Origin: Flavobacteriaceae bacterium
GTDB taxonomy: Bacteria > Bacteroidota > Bacteroidia > Flavobacteriales > Flavobacteriaceae
DNA: 64,000 nt
Assembly (NCBI GenBank): GCA_004762155.1
Contig: SIHP01000009.1
Coordinates: forward strand, 124,001-188,000
Reading direction: 5' to 3'
Every line of letters begins with the position of its first letter. Position 1 is the stretch's first letter. Made by a program: the position numbers and the translations under genes. Below are positions 7,570 to 15,950 of this stretch, piece by piece. The notes beneath the pieces were generated by a model. The model searched no databases, was not told the origin of the DNA, and saw nothing but the letters and a program-made list of their open reading frames with translations.

Positions 7570-8205
7570 ATGACGAAGAAACACTATACATATATAGATG
7601 TTAATTATACTTTTCTTTTAAGAGAATGTTGTAAATATGTATCAATACTTATGTTATGGAGTTTTAATACTGCTTATTCACAGTTTAAAGTAAATAAAAA
7701 CACGCAGTTTTCTGTACATCATATTTTGTCTTCTAAAGAGGGGGAGAATATAATTGGTTCTTCTTTTTTAGGAAAAGGAGTATTTTATTTAAATCAAACA
7801 AATCAACAATTAATAACTAAAACTGGTGTTGCCTTTAATACCTTAAAAATTGCAAATGCAAATGAATTAGTTATTTCATCATCACTTATTGTTAATAACC
7901 TCATAGTGGATAGAGGTGTATTAAGTTTAATATCTTCTTTAAAAGTACATGGCAAACTGTTTTTAAGTAAAATGGTTACTGTAAATAATAGCTATTTCTT
8001 ACAATTTCAAAGAAATCTAGACTCTCTAAATTCACTATTACCTTTAAGGTATTCTATACAAAAAATAGATATACCATATAATAAAACAAAGCTATTCGAG
8101 CTTTTAAGTATAACAACTCTTAAGTTCAAGGTGTTTTATTACTTTGAGTCTTTAAAACCTCAGTATTGTGCACCTCCTCTTTCTCCACCTCCAGAATATG
8201 TATAG
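7570..8205 (+). CDS. Secreted protein of unknown function
   Basis: The 211-aa product has a long N-terminus with a hydrophobic stretch V-S-I-L-M-L-W-S-F-N-T-A-Y-S-Q that looks like a signal peptide (cleavage after Y-S, near residue 37). The mature part contains a run of short beta-like repeats rich in L-V-I-S-S and ends in a Pro-rich tail (P-P-L-S-P-P-P-E-Y-V). No family is recognised. It has its own promoter region with the shared operator and follows the LytTR gene by 370 bp, so control by that regulator is a reasonable inference. Confidence 0.6.
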   Translation: MTKKHYTYIDVNYTFLLRECCKYVSILMLWSFNTAYSQFKVNKNTQFSVHHILSSKEGENIIGSSFLGKGVFYLNQTNQQLITKTGVAFNTLKIANANELVISSSLIVNNLIVDRGVLSLISSLKVHGKLFLSKMVTVNNSYFLQFQRNLDSLNSLLPLRYSIQKIDIPYNKTKLFELLSITTLKFKVFYYFESLKPQYCAPPLSPPPEYV

Positions 8206-8303
8206 TAAAAATATAAAGAGATTCTAATCACTCTCTTATTTGTTTTTAGATAAAATCTAGCTATTTATTTAGTCATATGTAAAAACAAACTTAACTATAA
8301 AAA

Positions 8304-8333
8304 TAACTTCGTAAATATTCGAGCCTCGAATAT
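8304..8333 (+). promoter_or_regulatory. Promoter and 9-bp dyad before the three-gene secreted-protein operon
   Basis: TAACTTCG at 8304-8311 resembles the -7 box (aroC has the same octamer). Immediately after it, ATATTCGAG and CTCGAATAT at 8315-8333 form a perfect 9-bp inverted repeat with a one-base spacer, at or just after the expected transcription start. It could be an operator or a 5' stem protecting the mRNA. Confidence 0.5.
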
Positions 8334-8360
8334 AATTGTATAAAATTTAAATTAAAAAAA

Positions 8361-8957
8361 ATGAAAAAATATATTTTAACAGCTGTCTTTGCAGCTACCT
8401 GCCTTGTTGCTTCTGCTCAAGTAGGTGTTGGTACTGTAAACCCTCAAGTAACTTTAGATGTTGTTGGTAGCGCTGGTGATACTCCAGGAGCATTGAATAC
8501 TATTGATGGTATTGCGGTACCAGTTGTAACTGATGATATGACATCTACATCAACTGCAGGAACTAAAATTAGTCAATTGATATATAGTACCAATACAGCT
8601 AGTACAGGGTTTTATTATTGGAATGGAACTGCTTGGGTATCTATAATTTCTGGAATACTTAGTTATGGACCATCTGGTGTAACTGTTAATTCGCAAGTTT
8701 CAGCTGATTTAGATCTTTCAACAACAACTAGTAATCACATTACTATGACTAATGGAATCTTATTTACAACATACACCTTAATATTACCTGATCCTGCTAC
8801 CAATGGAGGTAGATCAATGATATTGGATAATAGTGGTAATCTTGGGTCTTATATTCTTGGGTCTCATGCACAAGGAGGTAATGTACTTGTTAGCCCAGAA
8901 AGAGTGGTTGAGATTGTTTGTACTGGAACTGGTTGGGCTATTGTTACGAACATTTAA
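8361..8957 (+). CDS. Secreted protein with G-V-G-T-x-N-P N-terminal motif (first of three)
   Basis: A clear signal peptide (M-K-K-Y-I-L-T-A-V-F-A-A-T-C-L-V-A-S-A-Q) is followed by V-G-V-G-T-V-N-P-Q-V-T-L-D-V-V-G, a motif common at the start of Flavobacteria secreted proteins. Next comes a beta-rich middle with a Y-Y-W-N-G-T-A-W motif. The C-terminal half (L-P-D-P-A-T-N-G-G-R, then I-V-C-T-G-T-G-W-A-I-V-T-N) resembles the surface-exposed tip of fibre-like proteins. There is no T9SS domain. It is a paralogue of the next gene, which starts 17 bp downstream. Confidence 0.75.
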   Translation: MKKYILTAVFAATCLVASAQVGVGTVNPQVTLDVVGSAGDTPGALNTIDGIAVPVVTDDMTSTSTAGTKISQLIYSTNTASTGFYYWNGTAWVSIISGILSYGPSGVTVNSQVSADLDLSTTTSNHITMTNGILFTTYTLILPDPATNGGRSMILDNSGNLGSYILGSHAQGGNVLVSPERVVEIVCTGTGWAIVTNI

Positions 8958-8974
8958 TTTTTAAAATAAAAAAA

Positions 8975-9625
8975 ATGAAAAAATATATTTTAACACTTGT
9001 CTTTGCAACTATGTGTCTTGTTGTTTCTGCTCAAGTAGGAGTTGGTACAGCAAACCCTGAAACCTCTTTACATGTTGTGGGTGCAAATGCTACGGGAACA
9101 ACAAACACCCCAGGGACTTTAACGAGTACTGATGGTATTACTGTACCTATTGTAACTACTGATATGACATCTACATCAACTCCAGGAACTAAAATTAGTC
9201 AAATGGTATATAGTAATAACTTAGCTAGTACAGGGTATTACTTTTGGAGTGGTTCTGCTTGGAATCTTATGGGTGGAACTACTGAAATTGAAATAAATTA
9301 CGGAACAGATACAGTAGCTATTGATGCACAAGTTTCTGCACAATTGGATATTTCAACATCATTGAGTAATTACTTTATTATAACTAATGGGGTTCCATCT
9401 TCTGGTTATGAATCTGATCCTATCCTAACATTACCCGATCCTGCTACCAATGCAGGTAGAATAATAATAATTGATGCCACTAATGATGTAGGTACTTATG
9501 CTTTTACTGACCTAGTAGGACGTGGAGGGTCTCTTTTATCAAATAGAGAAGGAAGATGTACTCCAGAAAGTTTAGTAAAACTAATGTCTACTGGAACTGG
9601 TTGGTCTCTTGTTACGAATAATTAA
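8975..9625 (+). CDS. Secreted protein with G-V-G-T-x-N-P motif (second of three)
   Basis: This is a paralogue of the preceding gene: signal peptide M-K-K-Y-I-L-T-L-V-F-A-T-M-C-L-V-V-S-A-Q, then V-G-V-G-T-A-N-P-E-T-S-L-H-V-V-G. It shares D-M-T-S-T-S-T-P-G-T-K-I-S-Q, L-P-D-P-A-T-N-A-G-R and the ending S-T-G-T-G-W-S-L-V-T-N. The start at 8975 was chosen because it begins the signal peptide; the frame is open upstream to 8918 only because it overlaps the previous gene. The two copies have diverged most in the region between residues 90 and 150. The function is unknown, and a surface structure is inferred. Confidence 0.75.
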   Translation: MKKYILTLVFATMCLVVSAQVGVGTANPETSLHVVGANATGTTNTPGTLTSTDGITVPIVTTDMTSTSTPGTKISQMVYSNNLASTGYYFWSGSAWNLMGGTTEIEINYGTDTVAIDAQVSAQLDISTSLSNYFIITNGVPSSGYESDPILTLPDPATNAGRIIIIDATNDVGTYAFTDLVGRGGSLLSNREGRCTPESLVKLMSTGTGWSLVTNN

Positions 9626-9643
9626 TTTTAAAAATGAAAAAAA

Positions 9644-10369
9644 ATGAAAAAAATATTTTATATATCAATCGTAGTTCTTTGTTGTTGTAATTACTCATTT
9701 GCACAAGCAACATTTAATAATTCAAATTTCGGTACTCAAGCAGCAAGTTTGGCTTTTATTAATGGTGCTGCTGCTTCAACTTATACGAATGTAAATTTTG
9801 CAGGAAAGGGAATTTTGTACCCCAAAACGGATTTAACGTCAATTACAGGAAGTTCTGTTGCCAATGCTACAAATAATTATGATGGTTTGGTCGTTTATAA
9901 TATAGGTACGGGGCCAATACCAACTGATGCTTTAGGAACAAGTGACGAAGATGTTGCTCCAGGTTTTTATTATTACAGTAATCCATCAGAATCTGGTGTA
10001 GATTCTGGAGTTTGGACTCCTTTAGGTAGTGGAGGTGGTAGCGGTGTTGGTAGTATTGTTATTACAGATAACACCCCAGTAGATACAAATGTTACAACTG
10101 CAGCTACTGATATAGTAAAAGTAAACAGGTTGGAAGGTACTGCAGATGGTGTCAATACGTTTTTAGATTTAGGTACTACCAATTTAGCTGGAGATACTGT
10201 AAAACAATTTAGAAAAGCTTTGATTTACGATTCTAACAATGAATTAGTTACCATTGCTACTGGATCTTATGATGTTACAACAAATATATTGGTTACAGGA
10301 AACGGTCTAATGAATTTGCTTTTACCAGCAGGTACTTATTCTGTTGAATTGTATTATACATCTAATTAA
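9644..10369 (+). CDS. Secreted protein of unknown function (third of three)
   Basis: A 241-aa protein with signal peptide M-K-K-I-F-Y-I-S-I-V-V-L-C-C-C-N-Y-S-F-A-Q. It lacks the G-V-G-T-x-N-P motif but keeps the same layout: a Ser/Thr/Asn/Gly-rich exposed domain, a P-G-F-Y-Y-Y-S-N-P and V-W-T-P-L-G motif comparable to the Y-Y-W-N-G-T-A-W motif of its neighbours, a Gly-rich linker, and a C-terminal beta domain. It follows the second gene by 18 bp and precedes a strong terminator, so the three form one operon. Confidence 0.7.
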   Translation: MKKIFYISIVVLCCCNYSFAQATFNNSNFGTQAASLAFINGAAASTYTNVNFAGKGILYPKTDLTSITGSSVANATNNYDGLVVYNIGTGPIPTDALGTSDEDVAPGFYYYSNPSESGVDSGVWTPLGSGGGSGVGSIVITDNTPVDTNVTTAATDIVKVNRLEGTADGVNTFLDLGTTNLAGDTVKQFRKALIYDSNNELVTIATGSYDVTTNILVTGNGLMNLLLPAGTYSVELYYTSN

Positions 10370-10408
10370 GATGTAATTAAGTTTTAATAAAACTAAATAA
10401 AAAAGAGG

Positions 10409-10434
10409 TCGTCTAAAAAGTAATTTTTAGACGA
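10409..10434 (+). terminator. Strong intrinsic terminator of the secreted-protein operon
   Basis: A perfect 11-bp stem TCGTCTAAAAA/TTTTTAGACGA with loop GTAA is followed by eight T residues. Confidence 0.92.
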
Positions 10435-10440
10435 TTTTTT

Positions 10441-10980
10441 TTGTTCTTTTTGGTTTGGTATTTCTCCTTTTTCCCATCTAATCGTTTTCATTTGTACAGC
10501 AACCTCCTATTGATATGAAAAATTTAAAGGTCTATTCTATATGCAAATGAACTAGGAGGCACACCAATAAATAGGAATCTATTACTAGATAATTTTAACT
10601 ACTAAAAAAGTGATTATATTGTTTTTTGATAAAAAAAGATAAACTTTCCCTAACAATATGGTTTTGATAATTTTTGCTTAAAATTTTATGCTATATTTCT
10701 TCTTTTATTCTGAACAACATTTTTACAAGTTTAACCTGAAATTTGCGTAAGAGACAAGCAAAAATAATAATTCTTTACTAACTCGTTTTGCATTTTGATT
10801 TAAAAATGTTTTGGACAGCCTCAGTTTGAGTTTTTTTGATAAAAATCGTTTAGAGAACTATTTTAGGAACTAAAATACGCATTCTCGATACAAATTTCAA
10901 TCGTAAAATCCACACTAATTGACAAGGTTTTATTAAAATGAACTACGGGTTTTACTAGTATCTTCCTATGGTTTTGGTGA
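10441..10980. other. 540-bp stretch without a recognisable gene
   Basis: The stretch is AT-rich with no ORF of note on either strand. A segment around 10500-10560 has inverted CCTCCTA and TAGGAGG words. No RNA gene or intact element was identified. Confidence 0.4.
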
Positions 10981-11589
10981 TTATATCCACGATGGTGAAT
11001 AATCGTCATCTTTAAATAATTTACCAAGCCCTTTAAACTGTTTTAGTCGTAATACCTCATCTGCCTCCATACCTAGTGCTTGCATAATTTTTTCTGGAGT
11101 CCATCCGTTGGTAGATAGTATTTTTACAACCTCACTTATTTCTCCAATCTGATGTCTTCCTCTAGCTCTATTGTGACGGATAGTAGCTACTATTTGTTCT
11201 GTATTGGGGAGATCTAATATAACCACAGGTACTTTATGGTTTAATCTGTCTCTCAACTCCTTACTTTTTTTAATAAGATTCCAACGGTGGTAACCATCTA
11301 TAAGAGTATGGTGTTGCCCTTTTTTAACCCCTACCACTAAGGGTAGGGTGATGCCGTGATTGAGCATTGAAGAGAGTAACAACTTTTTTTCTGGGGGTGC
11401 CATTTTATTGGGATTATAAGAATTTGGTAAAATAATATTTATAGGTACCCATAATACATGCGAAACGGGTTCTTTATACTGATTGAACGTCTTTGCTACT
11501 TTATTTATGAGTACTGTCTTTTCTTCTTCGGAAATGGTATAACTTTCCTTTAGAATATTTAGAATATCCTGTTTTATACTCTTATTCAT
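10981..11589 (-). CDS. ibrB: ParB/sulfiredoxin-like nuclease-fold protein, IbrB-like
   Basis: A 202-aa protein with a ParB N-terminal-like domain in its centre (about residues 45-145). The fold's core motif is visible in N-P-N-K-M, G-I-T-L-P-L-V-V-G, then the box T-L-I-D-G-Y-H-R-W and a later H-N-R-A-R-G-R-H. A helical C-terminal part (E-I-S-E-V-V-K-I-L through E-V-L-R-L-K-Q-F) resembles the ParB helix-turn-helix. Its start overlaps the upstream gene by 8 bp (ATGAATAA), so translation is coupled. In E. coli, IbrA and IbrB together are reported to promote expression of eib immunoglobulin-binding genes; that the pair does something similar here is inference. Confidence 0.75.
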   Translation of the reverse strand: MNKSIKQDILNILKESYTISEEEKTVLINKVAKTFNQYKEPVSHVLWVPINIILPNSYNPNKMAPPEKKLLLSSMLNHGITLPLVVGVKKGQHHTLIDGYHRWNLIKKSKELRDRLNHKVPVVILDLPNTEQIVATIRHNRARGRHQIGEISEVVKILSTNGWTPEKIMQALGMEADEVLRLKQFKGLGKLFKDDDYSPSWI

Positions 11590-12763
11590 TCAGCTGTTTT
11601 TTTGCATACAAGGTTTCATAAGTTTTTTTAGTTTGGCTAAATCCTAGACTACGGCACCACCAATCGTTTTTGATAATGCATTTACATATTCTTCTCCAAG
11701 ATGGAAGCTTTCCTCTATTTTCTAGTTTTAAGTTGCCTTCATCTGGAACAAGTTCTAAAGAAAAACCGTTGTTTTCCCACCAACTAAGAAAGGTTGTTAT
11801 TTTCTCTTCATAATGGTTTCTAGTAATTTCTGGCATAGATTGTAACAAAATATAGGTGTATTTTTTCCATGTTAATCCCTCTGGCAAGATCACTTTAATT
11901 CTACCAAGAACAGCCGTTTTACTGTAAATAGCTCCAAAATTAACCCCATGAACCCGAGCCACTATCTTGTTCCACGTTTCTGGTTCGATCTCATGATAAT
12001 ACTGCAAGCTCTGTCGTTGGTCATCTCCATAAGGTTGACAAATACGCATTTTATGAATGGATATTCCACATAAATAAAAATAATCGTAAAGTTTATTGTA
12101 TTTTAAATTTTTCTTACCTATTAGACGCCATATATCTTCGGTTCGCCAATCGTAGATGGGATAAGAGAATATTAATTTTTTTGAAGCCTTACTCAGCCAA
12201 TTTTTTCCACACCAACCATTTGTTGTTACCGAAAAAAATCTATTTAAACTTTCATCAGAGCGAATACCCAACATGCAAGTACATCGTTCTCCGTCTGAAA
12301 ACCAATTACCCCATTGGTATACAAAATCCTCAAATTCCATCCCAAAACGAAAAAAAGGATAATATGAAATATCTGAGATTACCTGTGTGTGTTGTGGCAT
12401 AGAACGAATCCATGTTTCAGATTGTTTTGGATCCCAACAGCGCCAATGGGGTTGAAAAACACTAACCGAATTCCGAAGATTCAAAGGAAGGCAAACCCAG
12501 TGTAAGTTAATTTTTTCAGTATCAAGGCAAATCTCTTCAATATGCTTAATAGTAGTATTATATTGCCCTTCTAAATCAACAAACAATACATCAAGTGGTA
12601 ATCGGTTTTCAGATTCGGCTATTTCCAAAGCCAAATGTAACATAACTGTACTGTCCTTACCTCCACTAAATGCCAAATACAACTTTGAAAACGTATTAAA
12701 AAGATCTAGTATACGGTTTTTGGCGGCGATATAAACACTTTCTTCTAAATAGTTTTTAGCCAT
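11582..12763 (-). CDS. ibrA: PAPS reductase-like ATP pyrophosphatase with DUF3440, IbrA-like
   Basis: A 393-aa protein. The N-terminal adenine-nucleotide alpha-hydrolase domain has the PP-loop L-A-F-S-G-G-K-D-S-T-V-M-L-H-L at about residues 29-43. It is followed by V-D-L-E-G-Q-Y and a Cys-rich G-E-R-C-T-C-M-L-G-I-R-S-D-E-S-L-N-R-F segment. The R-T-E-D-I-W motif near residue 208 and the C-terminal W-R-R-I-C-K-C-I-I-K-N-D-W-W-C part match the DUF3440/IbrA architecture. The family should activate a substrate by adenylation, but the substrate is not known. It is co-transcribed with the ParB-like gene and shows no link to cysteine biosynthesis. Both genes sit alone amid insertion-sequence debris, in keeping with transfer. 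Confidence 0.82.
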   Translation of the reverse strand: MAKNYLEESVYIAAKNRILDLFNTFSKLYLAFSGGKDSTVMLHLALEIAESENRLPLDVLFVDLEGQYNTTIKHIEEICLDTEKINLHWVCLPLNLRNSVSVFQPHWRCWDPKQSETWIRSMPQHTQVISDISYYPFFRFGMEFEDFVYQWGNWFSDGERCTCMLGIRSDESLNRFFSVTTNGWCGKNWLSKASKKLIFSYPIYDWRTEDIWRLIGKKNLKYNKLYDYFYLCGISIHKMRICQPYGDDQRQSLQYYHEIEPETWNKIVARVHGVNFGAIYSKTAVLGRIKVILPEGLTWKKYTYILLQSMPEITRNHYEEKITTFLSWWENNGFSLELVPDEGNLKLENRGKLPSWRRICKCIIKNDWWCRSLGFSQTKKTYETLYAKKQLNE

Positions 12764-13574
12764 TTTTAAAATTTATTTTTTTACTTTTAATACCAACTAT
12801 TATACAGTATTACTGTTCATTTTTTTATCTAAGTACTTCTAATGAATTGATTTTTTAGGCTAAATAGCTGCACCGTATTTAAAAGGTTTAACCTATTTAT
12901 CCTAAAAAAAATATTCGATAAAACTTCTAATATTGACTGCAGCATTTCACTTATTAAGTATTTTCTTTCATATAAATAAATAATAATATAATTACAATCG
13001 GATCGCTCTCTAAACATAACATCTCGTTTAAATTTACTTTTATAAGTAAATGACCATCCTTAAAAAAAAGCCTTCATTATATGTCATGTCAATCCATTTT
13101 TTTTTTTTTGAATCAATCACAACTACAGTATCTTACGATCCTTTATTATTATTATTATTATTATTGAGAGTCTATTAAAATTCATAAAGTATCTAAAAAA
13201 TACCCGATATAAATCAATCTCTTCTTTTTGCCTTTTTTAGTTTTGATATTTAGTAAAACATTACTCTAAAAAGTAATCTTAAATTTAATTTATGAAATAA
13301 ATGATTGCATATCATGTCTCTTCTAAACATATCAAAAAGCGATAATCAATCAGTATAAAAATCATGTTTTTTACTCTATAACTTTGGAATAACTAGTCAT
13401 TTTTAGGGCATCTTTATGTAAATAACATGCCGATACCTAGTCGAGAGTATAAAACCCGAAATACTCGATTTTTACTAGAACTTAAATCTTTTTATAAACG
13501 AAATATCATTTTTAATATCAATAGTTCAATTATTTATTGATTAATAAATAACATAAATTCGCGAATTTAGTTAA
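12764..13574. other. 810-bp stretch without a recognisable gene
   Basis: It contains a poly-T run near 13097, the (TTA)n tract at 13143 and a hairpin at about 13453-13474 (GAGTAT/ATACTC). A 62-codon frame at 12829-13017 on the minus strand has no recognisable product and was not called. Confidence 0.4.
13143..13165. repeat. TTA trinucleotide repeat
   Basis: Seven and two-thirds perfect copies of TTA in a non-coding stretch, a likely hypervariable tract. Confidence 0.9.
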
Positions 13575-13757
13575 GTTATATAAAAAACCAGATTTAGAAA
13601 GTAATAAGTGGTCTTAATTGATTATAAGTGGAGTAAATGTATTTAAACGAGTAGTAAAAAAACAAATTAAGTTATACGTTTAGTTTCTTTCATTCTAAAA
13701 AGGTTTTATAAAAAAACTGTTCTTAAATTAGAAAGAGATTTATTCTAAAAAAACTTC
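13575..13757 (+). repeat. Diverged duplicate of the kinase promoter region
   Basis: It aligns with 19316-19548, the region upstream of the histidine kinase. A 33-bp block is identical (13598-13630 and 19339-19371), and the flanks are clearly related with gaps. No kinase remnant is visible next to it. Confidence 0.8.
13604..13630 (+). promoter_or_regulatory. Orphan copy of the 20-bp-period operator
   Basis: ATAAGTG at 13604-13610 and 13624-13630, with a spacer identical to that of the kinase copy. The position equivalent to the -7 box is degenerate, and no gene follows on the minus strand for over 800 bp. Confidence 0.5.
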
Positions 13758-13910
13758 TAAACAGGATAAAAAAAGTTCCAAGATTGGATTTATTAATAGC
13801 AATAAGGATTTCATAAAATTACATTAATCATAGTGAACTAAACCATTATGAACTAGAAGTCCATAGATTATAAAACTTGACTAAAATCAGCAGTTCGAAA
13901 TCATACGTGA

Positions 13911-14341
13911 TTACTCTAATATGAAATTATCACTATCATTACTTGATTTACGATGATGTTCTAAATATTCATCTACCATTTTATCAGTTATATTACCTGT
14001 ACTCCAACACCCAAATCCTATTGCCAAAAATGCCTGCCCCAGTATTGCTTTTTTAATCTTGGAAATTCTTGTTGAATTTTTCTAGATGTTCTTCCTTTTA
14101 ATTTCTTTACTATACTACTAATGTCTTGTGAAGGACGATACTCTATGTGCATGTGAATATGCTCTTTTGAAACAACACCTTTCAATATTATGATATCCTC
14201 AGAATCACAATTTTGTATCAGAAGTTTCCTACGACCTTGTTGAACATCTCCAACCAAAACTTTATAACGATACTTTATACTCCAAACTATATGAACTGTT
14301 AAATTTGAAACTATATGACCATTAGTCCTTTGATTTCCCAT
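13911..14341 (-). pseudogene. tnpA: IS200/IS605-family TnpA transposase, frameshifted
   Basis: This is an HUH/Y1 transposase. It has the N-terminal V-S-N-L-T-V-H-I-V-W-S-I-K-Y-R-Y strand, the HUH motif in E-H-I-H-M-H-I-E-Y, and P-S-Q-D-I-S-S-I-V-K-K-L-K-G-R-T-S. The frame breaks after R-H-F-W (stop in the first frame at 14018), where one G of a GGG run seems lost. The other frame then continues A-I-G-F-G-C-W-S-T-G-N-I-T-D-K-M-V-D-E-Y-L-E-H-H, the normal C-terminal helix with the catalytic Tyr. Joined, it would be about 143 aa, the usual length. There is no accessory TnpB. Confidence 0.9.
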
Positions 14342-14377
14342 TTAACAAAGGGGAATATTTTTAGAAACTAAAGCGAA

Positions 14378-14393
14378 ATGCACTAAAGTGCAT
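14378..14393. mobile_element. Left-end hairpin of the IS200-type element
   Basis: A perfect 7-bp palindrome ATGCACT-AA-AGTGCAT, extended by AAACT/AGTTT arms, lies 37 bp upstream of tnpA, where IS200/IS605 elements carry their transposase-recognised subterminal hairpin. A smaller hairpin (AATCA/TGATT, 13899-13912) overlaps the tnpA stop and may be the right-end one. Confidence 0.55.
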
Positions 14394-15210
14394 AGTTTTA
14401 ACTAAATTTTAGACCAATAAATACATTACAAAATGAAAAGAGATCGTAAATTTTTACTGTTAAGAATTTATTTAAATTAAAAGCTATTGAGTTGTAGTTA
14501 TTCTCGCAATAATCCAAGAGAAGGAAGTGGCAGAATAATTAGTAATACGTTCTTCATTATTATATAAATGGCGAGCAAATTTTATTAAGAGATAGAGTTC
14601 GAAATTTTTCTGGTAATGGTAATAATTTATAACTAAAGATATACCGTCGAAAGAATGTGCAGAGTTTTACATATCAGTTCCAGTAATTATTATAATTCAT
14701 TGACAAGGTTAACTTTAAAGAGAACACTTTTCAATCATTACATATTTTTCGTTTTATTTGTAATCTATTTTCTGAAAGGAGGGGCTAACAAAATATTTGA
14801 ACTAAACCATAACTAGTTAAATTCAATAATCCTATTAAAAATTAAGGCTGTTATTTTCTTCATATTTTTTTAACTTATGTTTACTAGCCTTAAAGATTGA
14901 TTCTTTATATATGTTATTCTAAAAAAAGTGTTAAACCAGATTTAAAGTGGAACGAATTAGTGAGTTTAGAGGGTTTTAAAAAAACAATTTCTAACTGTAA
15001 GAGGTATTTGGCTTCCTGCTCCTGTTTATCGAAAGATAGATTAAAGAATGACACCAGTCTAGTTATAAATGAGAGAAGTTCGACTGGTATATACCCTTAA
15101 AATGAAGTTTCTGCCTCCTCAAACATCCGTTCAATATCATTAAGTTAAGCAATTTTTAAACACAGTTGCTGTTATATGCACACCTGTTTTCTTTGCAGAA
15201 AATTGTCCAT
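14394..15210. other. Over 800 bp without a supported gene
   Basis: The stretch is AT-rich and shows no clear promoter or terminator. A 67-codon frame at 14897-15100 opens with TTG and has no recognisable product. I see nothing else here. Confidence 0.4.
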
Positions 15211-15690
15211 TTATTTTTCAACCGGTATAACAAGTGCATCGCCGGTCATTTTGATTGCGCCGATTTGAGTTTCACACTTTACAAACCAATTACCATTGGG
15301 CAATTGGTTTATCCTATTAACCCAAAATCTTTGAACCAAATTCTTCTCCTCATTCACCAATTCGGGCAAACGAATATTAAAACTGGTAGGCCATATTTTA
15401 AACCTTTCATCATCTGGTGAATATTCAATTTTTTTGTAATAGCAAAAATAAACATAGAGCAGCTTTTGGCACTGAATCAATGGCGATAAAAAGATAAGAT
15501 GGCTAGGACTGTTTATCATATCCGTGTAGTACTCTCGCGAAAACTCAACTTCAATATAGTTTTTAGCGCACCGGTATTCTTTAATAAATAATTTTTCACG
15601 AACATTTTTCTCTGGCATAATATTGAATGACAAATCATTAATGCTATCGTCCTTAATAACTTTTTCAAAGGTTTCTGGTATTTTCCTCAT
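15211..15690 (-). CDS. Conserved-looking protein of unknown function, possibly hotdog fold
   Basis: A 159-aa protein with no signal peptide. The middle (S-P-L-I-Q-C-Q-K-L-L-Y-V-Y-F-C-Y-Y-K-K) could be the long helix of a hotdog fold. It is followed by beta-like segments: F-N-I-R-L-P-E-L-V, V-Q-R-F-W-V-N-R-I-N-Q-L, G-N-W-F-V-K-C-E-T-Q-I-G-A-I-K-M-T-G-D-A-L-V-I-P-V. That order of helix then antiparallel strands is seen in FcoT-like and dehydratase-type hotdog proteins, but this is structural guesswork. It is monocistronic, with no metabolic neighbours. Confidence 0.55.
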   Translation of the reverse strand: MRKIPETFEKVIKDDSINDLSFNIMPEKNVREKLFIKEYRCAKNYIEVEFSREYYTDMINSPSHLIFLSPLIQCQKLLYVYFCYYKKIEYSPDDERFKIWPTSFNIRLPELVNEEKNLVQRFWVNRINQLPNGNWFVKCETQIGAIKMTGDALVIPVEK

Positions 15691-15844
15691 TATTTTGCTT
15701 TTTATATTAACCCCATTTATATAAGGGTTGATGATTGTTGTAAATTATTTACTCCCAAATATTACTTTAATCGTATAAGCCTATACCTAGACAATTCATT
15801 CTTTCTCATAAACTATGTTTTCTAGTTAGGACTTTTTCAACAAT

Positions 15845-15883
15845 AAAAATCCAAATAGGTACTTGTTAACTATTTGGATTTTT
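15845..15883. terminator. Bidirectional intrinsic terminator
   Basis: A 13-bp stem AAAAATCCAAATA/TATTTGGATTTTT with a 13-base loop. It lies just past the end of the broken response regulator (stop at 15951), on whose strand it reads as a terminator. Confidence 0.75.
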
Positions 15884-15950
15884 GTGATACTAGTAAATTA
15901 AAGTATATTCTTTTTTATAATTATTGTGGTTCTAATACATAATTATATAT

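Noticed and set aside
8918..8974. Longer start for the second secreted protein
   Set aside because: The extra codons overlap the previous gene and would precede a complete signal peptide.
12829..13017. 62-codon ORF on the minus strand
   Set aside because: No family resemblance; low-complexity AT-rich DNA upstream of the ibrA-like gene gives such frames by chance.
13143..13165. Possible CRISPR-like or coding repeat
   Set aside because: Only a short TTA microsatellite; no spaced repeats of CRISPR type were seen anywhere in the window.
14897..15100. 67-codon ORF on the plus strand
   Set aside because: It needs a TTG start, has no recognisable product, no promoter box and sits in a decayed stretch.
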